Source of the DNA: Microbacterium sp. JZ31
GTDB lineage: Bacteria > Actinomycetota > Actinomycetes > Actinomycetales > Microbacteriaceae
Direction: 5' to 3'
DNA length: 64,000 nucleotides
Assembly (NCBI RefSeq): GCF_016805985.1
Contig: NZ_CP017661.1
Location: forward strand, 744,001-808,000
How positions within the stretch are numbered: position 1 is the stretch's first letter; each line of letters opens with the position of its first letter. Shown in pieces: positions 43,652 through 53,084 of this stretch. A program made the translations under genes and the position numbers. Under the pieces are notes generated by a model that did not search any database, had not been told where the DNA came from, and saw only the letters and a program-made list of their open reading frames with translations.

Positions 43652-45646
43652 ATGACCGACGCCCGGCACCCCCTCGCCCCCCTCTCGACCGAGGAGATCG
43701 ACCGCCTGCGCGAGATCCTCGACGCCGAGGGTCTCGTGACCGCCGCGACGCGCTTCTCGTACATCGCGCTGCGCGAGCCGGCCAAGGCGGACGTGCTGGC
43801 CTGGCGGCCGGGCGCCGCGCTGCCGCGCGAGGTCGGGGTGCTGCTGACGGATCTCGCCGCCGACACCGTCACGGACCTCGTCGTGGATCTCGATGCGCGG
43901 GCGATCACGTGGCGCCGCACGCTGGATCCCGCCGTAGACGGGTTCGGCCCGGTGCTGGATGAGGACTTCGCCGCCGCGGATGAGATCGTCAAGGCCGACG
44001 CCGCCTACGTCGCCGCCCTCGCGGCCCGCGGCATCACGGACCTGTCCAAGGTCGTCTCGTGCCCGCTTTCGGCCGGCGTCTTCGGCTACGACGACGAGGT
44101 CGGCGTGCGCATGATCCGCGTGCTGTCCTTCCTCCAGGAGCACCCGCAGGACTCGTGCTGGGCGCATCCCATCGGCGGCCTCGTGGCGCATGTCGACCTC
44201 AAGAACCGGCGGGTGGTGCGCCTGATCGAGACGGACGCCGCTTTCGTGCCGCAGGAGTCCGGCGACTACCGGGACCCGGCCGTGCGAGGACCCGAGCGCA
44301 CGTCCCTCAAGCCGATCTCGATCACGCAGCCCGAGGGCGTCAGCTTCACGCTCGAGGACGGCGTCCTGCGCTGGGAGAACTGGAGCGTGCGGGTCGGGTT
44401 CAACGGGCGCGAGGGACTGACGCTGCACCAGCTCTCGTTCCGGGACAACGGCGTCGAGCGGCCCGTGATGTACCGCGGCTCGATCGCCGAGATGGTCGTC
44501 AACTACGGCGACACCAGCCCGACCAACGCGTGGCAGAACTACTACGACGTGTCCGAGTACCAGTTCGGGCGCCTGGCGAACTCCCTCGAGCTCGGCTGCG
44601 ACTGCCTCGGCGAGATCACGTACGTCGACGCCGTCGTGGCGGACGATCTCGGCCGCCCGACCACGCTCAAGAACGCCATCTGCATCCACGAGGAGGACTA
44701 CGGCATCCTCTGGAAGCACACCGACTTCTTCGCGGGCACGAGCGAGGTGCGCCGCCAGCGGCGCCTGGTCGTGTCGTTCTTCGTGACGGTCGGCAACTAC
44801 GACTACGGCTTCTACTGGTACCTGTACCTGGACGGCAAGATCGAGCTGGAGGCCAAGGCCACGGGCATCGTCTTCACCAACGCCCACCCGGGCGGCGAGT
44901 ACGAGTACGCGACCGAGGTCGCTCCCGGCCTGGGCGCGCCGATCCACCAGCACCTGTTCTCGGCCCGCCTCGACATGACGGTGGACGGCCTGGCGAACGC
45001 CGTCGACGAGGTGGACGTGGCGCGGGTCCCGAAGGACGAGCGCAACCCGTGGGGCAACGCCTTCACGCGCACCCACACGCGCCTGCGCACGGAGCGCGAG
45101 GGCGTGCGCGATGCCAAGGGTGAGGTGGACCGGGTGTGGCGCATCTCGAGCACCGAGAAGGCCAACCGGCTCGGCGCGCCCACGTCCTACATCCTGGTGC
45201 CAGAGGGCAAGCCCACCCTCCTGGTCGACGAGGACGCCTTCGTGCGACCGCGCGCGGAGTTCGCGGCCCACCACCTGTGGGTCACGCAGTACGAGCGGGA
45301 CGAGCTGTGGCCCGCCGGCCGCAGCACGAACCAGAACCCGGGAGGCGCGGGTCTGCCGGCCTACATCGCGGCGGACCGGCCGATCGACGGCGAGGACATC
45401 GTGCTGTGGCACACGTTCGGGCTGACGCACTTCCCCCGCACCGAGGACTGGCCGATCATGCCGGTCGACTATGCGGGCTTCCGGCTGCTGCCTCACGGGT
45501 TCTTCGACCGCAACCCCACGCTGGACGTGCCGAACCTCAGCACGCACTGCGCGGCGCCTGCCGCACCGTCGCCGGACGTGGCTCCCACTCCCCACGGTCA
45601 GGCCGGCGGCGGCGGATGCGGCGGCGACTGCCGCTGCGGCCACTGA
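43652..45646 (+). CDS. Copper-containing primary-amine oxidase
   Basis: 664 residues. The topaquinone precursor is Tyr383 in VGNYDYGFYW, the N-Y-D/E motif of the family and almost the same position as in the Arthrobacter enzyme (Tyr382). Copper ligands include His-x-His in PIHQHLFSARLDM. The enzyme oxidises primary amines to aldehydes with release of ammonia and H2O2; phenylethylamine and tyramine are common substrates. No signal peptide is seen, so it is cytoplasmic. After residue 635 it carries a Pro/Gly-rich tail ending in CGGDCRCGH, which could bind metal and is not part of the usual fold. First gene after box A. Confidence 0.93.
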   Translation: MTDARHPLAPLSTEEIDRLREILDAEGLVTAATRFSYIALREPAKADVLAWRPGAALPREVGVLLTDLAADTVTDLVVDLDARAITWRRTLDPAVDGFGPVLDEDFAAADEIVKADAAYVAALAARGITDLSKVVSCPLSAGVFGYDDEVGVRMIRVLSFLQEHPQDSCWAHPIGGLVAHVDLKNRRVVRLIETDAAFVPQESGDYRDPAVRGPERTSLKPISITQPEGVSFTLEDGVLRWENWSVRVGFNGREGLTLHQLSFRDNGVERPVMYRGSIAEMVVNYGDTSPTNAWQNYYDVSEYQFGRLANSLELGCDCLGEITYVDAVVADDLGRPTTLKNAICIHEEDYGILWKHTDFFAGTSEVRRQRRLVVSFFVTVGNYDYGFYWYLYLDGKIELEAKATGIVFTNAHPGGEYEYATEVAPGLGAPIHQHLFSARLDMTVDGLANAVDEVDVARVPKDERNPWGNAFTRTHTRLRTEREGVRDAKGEVDRVWRISSTEKANRLGAPTSYILVPEGKPTLLVDEDAFVRPRAEFAAHHLWVTQYERDELWPAGRSTNQNPGGAGLPAYIAADRPIDGEDIVLWHTFGLTHFPRTEDWPIMPVDYAGFRLLPHGFFDRNPTLDVPNLSTHCAAPAAPSPDVAPTPHGQAGGGGCGGDCRCGH

Positions 45647-45674
45647 GCCGGGACGAAACGGGAGACGGACGACG

Positions 45675-46154
45675 GTGTTCGAGCTCGCGGCCGCGGGAAG
45701 CGGCCTCCTCGCGGCGGGAAGCTGCTGCGTGGCCACCACGCGCCGCCGCGCGCGCGTCCTCGCGGTAATCATGGCCGCGACCATGGTCGTCCACGCGCTG
45801 CCGCTCGGGGTGCCGGGGTGGGCGCTGGCCGCCGTGCTCATCGTGGCGGCGCTCGCCGCCTCGGCGGGGGACCGGCGCCGCGAACGGGAGCGGCGCGCCT
45901 CCGCGCACCGGTCGATCGGCGCGGTCCTGATGGCGGCCGCGATCCTGGCGCACCCCGCGTCTTCGGGCGCGGCGGCGCACGCGCACGGCGTGCCGGCCGA
46001 GGCGCTCGTCGTGGCATCGGTCGCCGCCTACGGCGTGTGGAGCCTGGCGCTCGCGCGCCGCGGCGCCCACGCGACGCCCGCCATGCGCGTCGAGATCGGC
46101 GCCATGGCGGTCATGCTCGCCGTCATGACGCTCCCGGCGTCCGGCGTCGGCTGA
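45675..46154 (+). CDS. Small membrane protein next to the amine oxidase
   Basis: 159 residues from GTG at 45675, 28 bases after the amine oxidase stop. Four or five hydrophobic helices (first ends in GSCCVATT; later RVLAVIMAATMVVHALPLGVP is membrane-like, as are IGAVLMAAAILAHPAS, ALVVASVAAYGVWSLAL and AMAVMLAVMTLPAS). Cys-Cys, His and several Met residues lie in or near helices, including a HAHG loop. I do not recognise the family. With the copper enzyme upstream, a role in copper supply is a guess worth testing. Confidence 0.6.
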   Translation: MFELAAAGSGLLAAGSCCVATTRRRARVLAVIMAATMVVHALPLGVPGWALAAVLIVAALAASAGDRRRERERRASAHRSIGAVLMAAAILAHPASSGAAAHAHGVPAEALVVASVAAYGVWSLALARRGAHATPAMRVEIGAMAVMLAVMTLPASGVG

Positions 46155-46190
46155 GAACGTCACGCGGTCGCAACATCATCGAAACCATCT

Positions 46191-46206
46191 TTGAGCGCAT
46201 GCTCAA
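46191..46206. promoter_or_regulatory. TetR-type box B
   Basis: TTGAGC-GCAT-GCTCAA: perfect 6-bp arms, 33 bases before the amidohydrolase start. Confidence 0.7.
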
Positions 46207-46238
46207 TACAGTCGGATCACCGACGAAGGAGAGACAGC

Positions 46239-47894
46239 ATGACCGAGCCGGACCTGATCGTCCACAACGCGGTCGTCCACACCATGGACGACGCGCTTCC
46301 CGCCGCGACCGCCTTCGCCGTCACGCGCGGGCGCATCGCCGCCGTCGGCGACTCCGCGCAGATCACGGCGCTCGCGGGGGTCGGCACCCGCATGGTGGAT
46401 GCCGCCGGGGCATGCGTCGTGCCGGGCCTGATGGATGCGCACAACCACCACTCGATGGCCGGCGAGGAGGACCTGTACCGGCTCAGCTTCGCCCCCACGG
46501 CCACGGTCGACGAGATCTGCGACGCGGTCGCCGCGTGGATCCGCGAGCACGAGCTGGCGCCCGGGGAGTGGGTGCTGGGCGGGATCTGGGGCTCGACGCT
46601 CGTGCCCGAGCTGAGCACGGCCGATCCGCTCGGCCGCCTGGACGCCGCCTCGCCCCGCAATCCCGTGCTGCTGACGGACGACTCCCACCACAACAAGTGG
46701 GCCAACTCGCTCGCGCTCGCCGCGGCGGGCATCGACGACGCGCTGCCGGACCCGGCCGGCGGCAAGATCGTGCGCGACGCGAGCGGCCGGGCCACGGGGC
46801 TGCTGTTCGAGTCGGCCGGCGCGCTCGCGGACCAGGCGCGTGCGGCGGCCGAGGGCGAGCCGGACATCGCGCGCCTCGCGCGCTGCTCGGAGCGCGGCAT
46901 CGAGATGATGCACGAGCTGGGGATCACCGCGTTCCAGGACGCGGCGGCGACCCGCGAGCTGCTGGAGGCGTTCGAGATGCTCGACGCGGAGGGGCGCCTC
47001 AAGGCTTGGGCGGTGTCGTCCCTGCTGATCAACGACAACATCTTCGGCAACCGGTTCATCGGGCGCCCGCTCATGGAGCGCGGCGAGGCGCACCGCACCG
47101 CTCACCACCGTCCCGACTTCACGAAGATCTTTCTGGACGGCGTCCCGCCCACCCACACGGGCGCGTTCCTCGAGCCCTACCTCCCCTCCGACGCCCACGG
47201 CCACGACCACCGCGGCGCCACGACCATGCCGATCGAAGAGGTCGAGGAGTGGCTGCGGCACGCGGACGAGCTGGGACTCGGCGTCAAGATCCACTGCACG
47301 GGCGACGCGTCCGTCCGCATGGTCCTCGACGCGGTCGAGCGCGTTCGGCGGGACGGGCTGGGCCTGATCGTGCACATCGCACACGGTCAGTACATCCACC
47401 CGGACGACGTCCCGCGATTCGCCCAGCTCGGCGTCGTCGCCGAGATCTCGCCCATGCTGTGGGTGCCCGGCGTGATCGTGGACTCGCTGCGCTCCGTGCT
47501 GCCCGAGCCGTTCGGCGACCGGCTGCACCCCAATCGGGCGCTGCTGGACAGCGGCGCGACGGTCGTGGGCGGGTCCGACTGGCCGGTCGCGGAATCGCCC
47601 AACCCCTGGCACGCGATCTTCGGCCTGGTCACGCGCGAGGACCCCACCGGCCGGTTCGCCGGGCGCCAGTGGCCCGAGCAGGCCATCACCGTGCGCGAGG
47701 CGCTGGCCGCGTACACGTCGTCGTCCGCTCGCGCCATGAACCTCGCCGACGTCGCCGGCCGCATCGCGCCGGGCCTGTCGGCAGACTTCGTGCTCCTGAG
47801 CGCGGATCCGCTGGCCGTCGATCCGGTCGAGCTCAAGGACATCGTCGCCCGGCAGACCTGGTTCGAGGGCGAGCTCGTGTTCGAGCGCAGCTGA
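46239..47894 (+). CDS. Amidohydrolase, YtcJ / N-substituted formamide deformylase-like
   Basis: 551 residues from ATG at 46239 (AAGGAGAGA site). Amidohydrolase-3 architecture: LIVHNAVVHTM at the start, metal-binding DAHNHHSM, DGVPPTHTGA, IVHIAHGQYI and the catalytic Asp in GGSDWPVAESPNP. Members remove formyl or acyl groups from N-substituted amides; several unrelated amide substrates are known. In an amine module it may release a free amine from an N-acyl or N-formyl precursor (inference). It heads a unit with a sugar-type ABC transporter. Confidence 0.82.
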   Translation: MTEPDLIVHNAVVHTMDDALPAATAFAVTRGRIAAVGDSAQITALAGVGTRMVDAAGACVVPGLMDAHNHHSMAGEEDLYRLSFAPTATVDEICDAVAAWIREHELAPGEWVLGGIWGSTLVPELSTADPLGRLDAASPRNPVLLTDDSHHNKWANSLALAAAGIDDALPDPAGGKIVRDASGRATGLLFESAGALADQARAAAEGEPDIARLARCSERGIEMMHELGITAFQDAAATRELLEAFEMLDAEGRLKAWAVSSLLINDNIFGNRFIGRPLMERGEAHRTAHHRPDFTKIFLDGVPPTHTGAFLEPYLPSDAHGHDHRGATTMPIEEVEEWLRHADELGLGVKIHCTGDASVRMVLDAVERVRRDGLGLIVHIAHGQYIHPDDVPRFAQLGVVAEISPMLWVPGVIVDSLRSVLPEPFGDRLHPNRALLDSGATVVGGSDWPVAESPNPWHAIFGLVTREDPTGRFAGRQWPEQAITVREALAAYTSSSARAMNLADVAGRIAPGLSADFVLLSADPLAVDPVELKDIVARQTWFEGELVFERS

Positions 47895-48001
47895 CCCCGC
47901 GCCCGACCCCGCGTGCCCCCACCCACGCGTCCCCTCGCGGGCTCACCCCCGCGGCTCCTCCTGCAGTCCCCACCGCAGTCACCCGAGAAGGAAGATCCAC
48001 C

Positions 48002-48997
48002 ATGAAGCACACCCACCGCCTGCTCGCGGTCGCCGCCGGCGTCGCGATCACCGCCGGCGCACTGAGCGGCTGCTCGGTCGAACCCGAGTCAGCGCCCGCC
48101 GACGCCTCGCAGCCCTCCGCCGGGGCCGTCGACAAGATCCTGTTCGACTACCCCTTCACCGCACTCCCCGTGTACGCCGCGCTCACCGAGGCCGCGACCG
48201 CGTACGCCGAGGAGAAGGGCGTCGAGCTCGTCCTGACCAACGACAACATGGACCTGTCCACGCAGGTCAGCCAGCTCACGACCCACCTCGGGTCGGACGT
48301 CGACGCCGTGGTGTCGTTCCCCATGGACAACGCGAGCGTGGAGTCCGTGGCCTCGCAGTACCTGGACGCGGGCAAGCACTGGATCACGTACGGCGGCGAC
48401 CTCGAGAACCAGACGACGTCGCTGCAGTTCAGCTTCGAGAAGTCCGGCCGCATGCTGGGCGAGCACGCCGGACAGTGGGCCCAGGACGAGCTCGGCGGCA
48501 AGGGCACCGCCCTGGTGCTCGTCGACGAGACCATCCAGCTCGGCCAGGAGCGCACGAAGGGACTGCTGGACGCGCTCGCCGAGACCGCGCCCGATCTCGA
48601 GATCATCCAGCAGCAGGCCGTGACCCCCGACGAGGGGCTGTCGGTCACGAGCGCGGTGCTCGCCCAGCACCCGGACGTCAGCATCGTGGTGGCCGCGGTC
48701 GGCGACGCCGCGGCGGGCGCGTACCAGGCGCTCGCGGGTTCGGGGCGCGCGGCGGACGACGCCGGCACCTACCTCGGCGGCCTCGACGGGAACCTGACGC
48801 TGTTCCAGGAGATGAAGAAGGGATCGTTCGTGCGCGCCGTCGTCACGATCGACTCGCTCGAGATCGCGCACGCCGTGATCGACGTGCCGCTCGCGCTCGG
48901 CGAGGGCGAGAGCGACGAGCGCTTCGACGTGCCGGTGTACATGGTGACCCCGGACAGCGCCGACCTCGACGACTACATCGCGTCGTTCGGCGGCTGA
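48002..48997 (+). CDS. ABC substrate-binding lipoprotein, sugar-type (Peripla_BP_4)
   Basis: 331 residues; signal peptide with lipobox LSGC (Cys24). The ribose-binding-protein-like fold is suggested by DYPFTALPVYAALTEAATAY and SFPMDNASVESVASQYLDAGK. Sugar-type receptors are sometimes recruited for other polar compounds such as amino alcohols or autoinducers. It is the receptor for the next two gene products. The 107-base gap after the amidohydrolase gene lacks a clear terminator, so they are probably one transcript. Confidence 0.88.
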   Translation: MKHTHRLLAVAAGVAITAGALSGCSVEPESAPADASQPSAGAVDKILFDYPFTALPVYAALTEAATAYAEEKGVELVLTNDNMDLSTQVSQLTTHLGSDVDAVVSFPMDNASVESVASQYLDAGKHWITYGGDLENQTTSLQFSFEKSGRMLGEHAGQWAQDELGGKGTALVLVDETIQLGQERTKGLLDALAETAPDLEIIQQQAVTPDEGLSVTSAVLAQHPDVSIVVAAVGDAAAGAYQALAGSGRAADDAGTYLGGLDGNLTLFQEMKKGSFVRAVVTIDSLEIAHAVIDVPLALGEGESDERFDVPVYMVTPDSADLDDYIASFGG

Positions 48998-48998
48998 G

Positions 48999-50492
48999 AT
49001 GACCGTCACGATCACCGGGCTGACGAAGCGGTACGGCGCGACCCTCGCGCTGGACGGCGTGGATCTCGAGATCCGCTCGGGAGAGGTGCACGCGCTGCTG
49101 GGCCACAACGGCGCCGGCAAGTCGACGGTGATCGGCTGCCTGGGTGGGCGCACGGCGCCCACCCAGGGGGTCATCGACATCGACGGGGAGCGGCACACCG
49201 CCCTGGACCCGCGCGCGTCGATCGCGGCCGGCGTCGCCGTGATCTACCAGCACCTCAGCCTGATCGACTCGCTCACGGTCGCCGAGAACCTGTTCCTGGG
49301 GCAGGAGCGCACGGCGGGCGGCGTGCTGGTGCGGCGCGGCGAGCAGAAGCGCCAGACGGCCGAGGCGCTCGCGCGCATCGGTGCCGACATCAGCCCCGAC
49401 GCCGTCGTGGGGGAGCTCTCGATGGGGCAGCGCCAGCAGGTCGAGATCGCCAAGGCGCTGCAGCGGCGCGCGCGGCTGCTGATCCTCGACGAGCCGAGCG
49501 CCGCGCTGTCGCCGGTCGAGTCCGAGCGCCTGGGCGCGCTCGTGCTGCAGCTCAAGCGCGAGGGCATCGCGATCCTGTACGTGACGCACCTGCTCAACGA
49601 GGTGGTGCGCCTGGCGGACCGCGCCACCGTGCTGCGCAACGGCCGTGTGGTGTGGTCGGCGGACATGGCGGGCGTGAGCAAGTCCGACATCGTCGCCGCG
49701 GTGTCGGGCGGAGCGCACGACGCCCGCGTGACCCCGCCCGCCCCCGATGCGGGCGAGCCGGCCCTGCGCCTGCGCGGCTTCGAGACCGAGGGGATCGCGC
49801 CCGTCGACCTCGACGTGCAGCCGGGCGAGATCGTGTGCCTGTACGGGCTGATCGGCTCCGGGCGGACGCGCCTCATGGAGACCCTGTTCGGCCGTCGACC
49901 GTGGCGCGGCGACGTGCGCGTCGACGGACGCGCCGTGCGACTGCGCACCCCGGACGACGCGCTGCGCGCGGGCGTCGCGCTGGTGCCGGCGGATCGCGCC
50001 AAGCAGGGGCTGTTCGGCACGCTGTCCGCGTCGGAGAACATCGTCACGCGGGCGATGGGCGCGCTCGGCCGGTTCGGCGGGCGCGACTTCGCCGCGGAAC
50101 GCGGCCTGGTGGCGCGGGCGTTCGACGCCATGTCGGTCCGCCCCGCCCTGCCGGACCTGGCCGCCACGCGCTTCTCGGGCGGCAACCAGCAGAAGATCCT
50201 GATCGGGCGGTGGGTGAACGCCGCCTCGAGCGTCCGGGTGCTGCTGCTGGACGACCCCACCCAGGGCGTCGACGTCGGCGCCCGCGCCGAGATCTACGAG
50301 ACCATCCGCACCCTCGCCGCAGAGCGCCGCGTCGCGATCGTCTACGCCACGAACGAGCCCGAGGAGGTCCTCGCCCTCGCGCACCGCTGCGTCGTCATGC
50401 GCGACGGGGCCGTCGTCGACGCCGTCTCCCTGGACGGCGCGGACGAGGAGTCCCTGCTCGCCCTCATCCATCACGAGCCCGCGCTCGCCTGA
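48999..50492 (+). CDS. ABC ATPase, sugar-type (RbsA/MglA-like, two domains)
   Basis: 497 residues. N-terminal module: GHNGAGKSTVIG, LSMGQRQQVEI, LLILDEPSAALSP. C-terminal module: GLIGSGRTRLME, FSGGNQQKILI, LLLDDPTQGVDV. The fused pair of ABC domains with variant second Walker A is typical of CUT2-class importers. The start follows the receptor stop by one base. Confidence 0.92.
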   Translation: MTVTITGLTKRYGATLALDGVDLEIRSGEVHALLGHNGAGKSTVIGCLGGRTAPTQGVIDIDGERHTALDPRASIAAGVAVIYQHLSLIDSLTVAENLFLGQERTAGGVLVRRGEQKRQTAEALARIGADISPDAVVGELSMGQRQQVEIAKALQRRARLLILDEPSAALSPVESERLGALVLQLKREGIAILYVTHLLNEVVRLADRATVLRNGRVVWSADMAGVSKSDIVAAVSGGAHDARVTPPAPDAGEPALRLRGFETEGIAPVDLDVQPGEIVCLYGLIGSGRTRLMETLFGRRPWRGDVRVDGRAVRLRTPDDALRAGVALVPADRAKQGLFGTLSASENIVTRAMGALGRFGGRDFAAERGLVARAFDAMSVRPALPDLAATRFSGGNQQKILIGRWVNAASSVRVLLLDDPTQGVDVGARAEIYETIRTLAAERRVAIVYATNEPEEVLALAHRCVVMRDGAVVDAVSLDGADEESLLALIHHEPALA

Positions 50493-50508
50493 CACGTCTG
50501 GAACGCTC

Positions 50509-51534
50509 ATGAACCGATCCTTCGCCTCGCGCCTGACCCACGGCGTGATCAACAATCCCCTGGTCGTGCTGCTCGTGCTGATGGTCGTGGCCGTGCAGGT
50601 GGTCACCGGCGCGCAGCTGAACCCCGCGAACCTGCGCGGCGTCTTCCTCGACGTCTCGGTGATCGCCATCGCGGCCGTACCGGTCGCGATGCTCGTGATC
50701 GCCGGCTACATGGACCTCTCGGTCGGCTCGACCCTCGCGCTCGGCGGCGTGACCGCCGGCATCACGCTTCGCGCCACCGGCTCGCCCGTCCTCGCGATCG
50801 TGCTGGCGGTGCTCGCCGGCGCGGTCGTCGGCCTCGTCAATGCCGTGCTCGTGACGGTGGTCGGGCTGTCGTCCTTCATCACGACGCTCGGCATGCTCAC
50901 GGCCGCGCGCGGCGTGGCGCAGCTGCTCGCGCCCCTGCCGGTCTCGGGCTTCGACGCGGGGTTCACGGCGCTCGGGATCGGCGCGGTCGCGGGCATCCCG
51001 GTCCCGGCGATCATCGCGGCCGTGCTGCTGCTGGCGGCCGGCGCGTTCCTCACGCTGACGCCCGCGGGACGCCACGTGTACGCGATCGGCGTGAACCGCG
51101 AGGCGGCCTACCTGTCGGGCGTCGCGATCCGCCGCATCCCGTTCGTGCTCTACCTCGTCTCGGGATCGGCCGCCGGGCTGGCGGGCGCCATCACGGCGGC
51201 GCGCCTCAACAGCGCGCCCGCCGGTCAGCTGGGCTCGGGCTTCGAGCTGGCGGTGCTGACCGCGGTCCTGCTCGGCGGCGTCGCGCTCACGGGCGGCGCG
51301 GGCAACATGGGCGGCGTGCTGGTCGGGGTGCTGTTCATGGGCATGCTCACGAACGGCCTCACGCTCCTGGGCGTGCCGACCTTCTGGCAGAGCGTCGCGA
51401 GCGGCGTGGCCCTGATCCTCGCGATCGCGATCAGCGTGGGCACGCAGATCCTGCGCGGCCGCCTGGTCGCGCGCGACGCCCAGCGCATCGCCCGGCAGGC
51501 CGCGGTGGAGGCGGAGGCCGCCGCCACCCGCTGA
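50509..51534 (+). CDS. ABC permease, sugar-type (RbsC-like)
   Basis: 341 residues, about eight helices of the BPD_transp_2 family. GYMDLSVGSTLALGGVTAG is the CUT2 permease hallmark; AIGVNREAAYLSGV is another. It would act as a homodimer with the two-domain ATPase. Last gene of the second TetR-linked unit. Confidence 0.92.
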   Translation: MNRSFASRLTHGVINNPLVVLLVLMVVAVQVVTGAQLNPANLRGVFLDVSVIAIAAVPVAMLVIAGYMDLSVGSTLALGGVTAGITLRATGSPVLAIVLAVLAGAVVGLVNAVLVTVVGLSSFITTLGMLTAARGVAQLLAPLPVSGFDAGFTALGIGAVAGIPVPAIIAAVLLLAAGAFLTLTPAGRHVYAIGVNREAAYLSGVAIRRIPFVLYLVSGSAAGLAGAITAARLNSAPAGQLGSGFELAVLTAVLLGGVALTGGAGNMGGVLVGVLFMGMLTNGLTLLGVPTFWQSVASGVALILAIAISVGTQILRGRLVARDAQRIARQAAVEAEAAATR

Positions 51535-51581
51535 CCGGGCGCCCCGCACGGCTCGCACCGCTGCGCGGGCGGACCGTCCCC

Positions 51582-51597
51582 CCGAGCATTCGCTCAC
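51582..51597. promoter_or_regulatory. TetR-type box C
   Basis: CCGAGC-ATTC-GCTCAC, core GAGC-N4-GCTC perfect, 21 bases before the APC permease start. Confidence 0.6.
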
Positions 51598-51617
51598 CCG
51601 AACGAAGGAGTTCCCCC

Positions 51618-53084
51618 ATGTCCACCTCTCCCGACACGACGTCGACAGCGCTCAAGGGCAACCTGGGCGTCGCCAGCATCGTCTTCCTCGTGCTCGCGGC
51701 CGTGGCGCCGCTCACGGGCATGATCGTGATCGCCAGCCTGGCGATCGCGCTCGGCTCGGGCGGCGGCACGCCCGCCATGTTCGCCGTCATGACCGTGATC
51801 CTGCTGCTGTTCTCGGTCGGCTACGCACAGATGGCCAAGCAGCTCACCAACGCGGGCGGGTTCTACGCCTTCGTGGTCAAGGGGCTCGGTCGCACAGCCG
51901 GTCTCGTGGCGGCCATGATCGCGGTCGTCGGCTACAACTGCTTCGTCGCGGGCGCGGTGGGAACCTCCGGGTTCTTCAGCGCCGTGGTCTTCGAGAGCTT
52001 CACGGGCGTGTCCACGCCCTGGTGGGCGTGGTCGCTGGGCTGGGTCGTCCTGGCCTGGATCTTCACGCGCAGCGGCATCGACTTCTCCGCCAAGATCCTC
52101 GGCGTCGCGCTCGTCGTCGAGGTGCTGATCCTCATCGCGCTCGACGTGGCGATCCTGGCGCAGACCGGCTTCGCGCTCGATGCGTGGGCGCCGTCGGCCT
52201 GGGCCGGCCCGACCATGGGCCTCGGGCTGCTGTTCGCCGGCACGGCGTTCCTGGGCTTCGAGGCGACCGGCCTGTTCGGCGAGGAGGCGCGCGACCCCAA
52301 GCGCACGATCCCGCGCGCCACCTACGCCGCGATCCTCGTGATCGGCGTGCTCGCGGTCGTGACCACGTGGGCGTTCGTGTCGGCCATGGGCGTGGCCGAC
52401 GCGCAGGGCGTTGCGCTGGATCACCTCGCCGGCGGCGACCTGGTGTTCGTGCTGTCCGACACGTATCTCGGACCCGTGCTGACCGCCGTCATGCAGGTGC
52501 TGCTGATCGTCAGCCTGTTCGCGGCCCTGCTGGCCCTGCACAACTCCGCGACGCGGTACCTGTACGCGATGGGGCGCGTGGGCGTGTTCCCCGCGCGGCT
52601 CTCGCAGACCCGCGAGAAGACCGGGTCGCCGGTCGTGGCCTCGACCGCGCAGTTCGCGTTCTCGGTCGTGGTCGCGATGCTGTTCGCGGTCGCCGGGGCC
52701 GATCCGATCCTGACGCTCGTGCCCGCGTTCACAGGGCTCGGCACGCTCGGCATCATCGTGATGCAGGCGATCGCCGTCGTCGCGGTCATCGTGCACTTCC
52801 GCCGCCAGCGCGACCCGCGCTGGATGACCACGTTCGTGCTGCCGGGCATCGGCGCGATCGGGCTCTGGGTCGTCACCGCGCTCGCCTTCGCCAACTTCGG
52901 GATGATGGCGGGCTCGGAGGATCCCCTGATCGGCGCGCTGCCGTGGCTGCTGCCGCTCGCGGCGGTCGCGGGCCTGGTGATCGCGGTCGTGACGCGCTCT
53001 CGCGCGCCGCGCGTGTGGCAGGCGCTCGACCAGGACCTCGACAAGGTCGGCCTCGAGGTCGCCGTCGAGACGCCGCTGCGATGA
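51618..53084 (+). CDS. APC-family amino acid/amine permease
   Basis: 488 residues, about twelve helices. APC features: LGVASIVFLVLAAVAPLTGM in helix 1 (substrate-binding break), YAQMAKQLTNAGGFYAFV, and FLGFEATGLFGEEARDPKRTIPRA. These carriers import amino acids, polyamines or ethanolamine by proton symport or exchange. First gene of the unit with SDR, kinase and phospho-lyase. The substrate is likely an amine or amino alcohol. Confidence 0.9.
   Translation: MSTSPDTTSTALKGNLGVASIVFLVLAAVAPLTGMIVIASLAIALGSGGGTPAMFAVMTVILLLFSVGYAQMAKQLTNAGGFYAFVVKGLGRTAGLVAAMIAVVGYNCFVAGAVGTSGFFSAVVFESFTGVSTPWWAWSLGWVVLAWIFTRSGIDFSAKILGVALVVEVLILIALDVAILAQTGFALDAWAPSAWAGPTMGLGLLFAGTAFLGFEATGLFGEEARDPKRTIPRATYAAILVIGVLAVVTTWAFVSAMGVADAQGVALDHLAGGDLVFVLSDTYLGPVLTAVMQVLLIVSLFAALLALHNSATRYLYAMGRVGVFPARLSQTREKTGSPVVASTAQFAFSVVVAMLFAVAGADPILTLVPAFTGLGTLGIIVMQAIAVVAVIVHFRRQRDPRWMTTFVLPGIGAIGLWVVTALAFANFGMMAGSEDPLIGALPWLLPLAAVAGLVIAVVTRSRAPRVWQALDQDLDKVGLEVAVETPLR

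Noticed and set aside
45818..48001. Upstream extension of the ABC receptor frame by more than 700 codons
   Set aside because: Shadow frame over the membrane protein and amidohydrolase genes; the receptor has a clear signal peptide starting at 48002.
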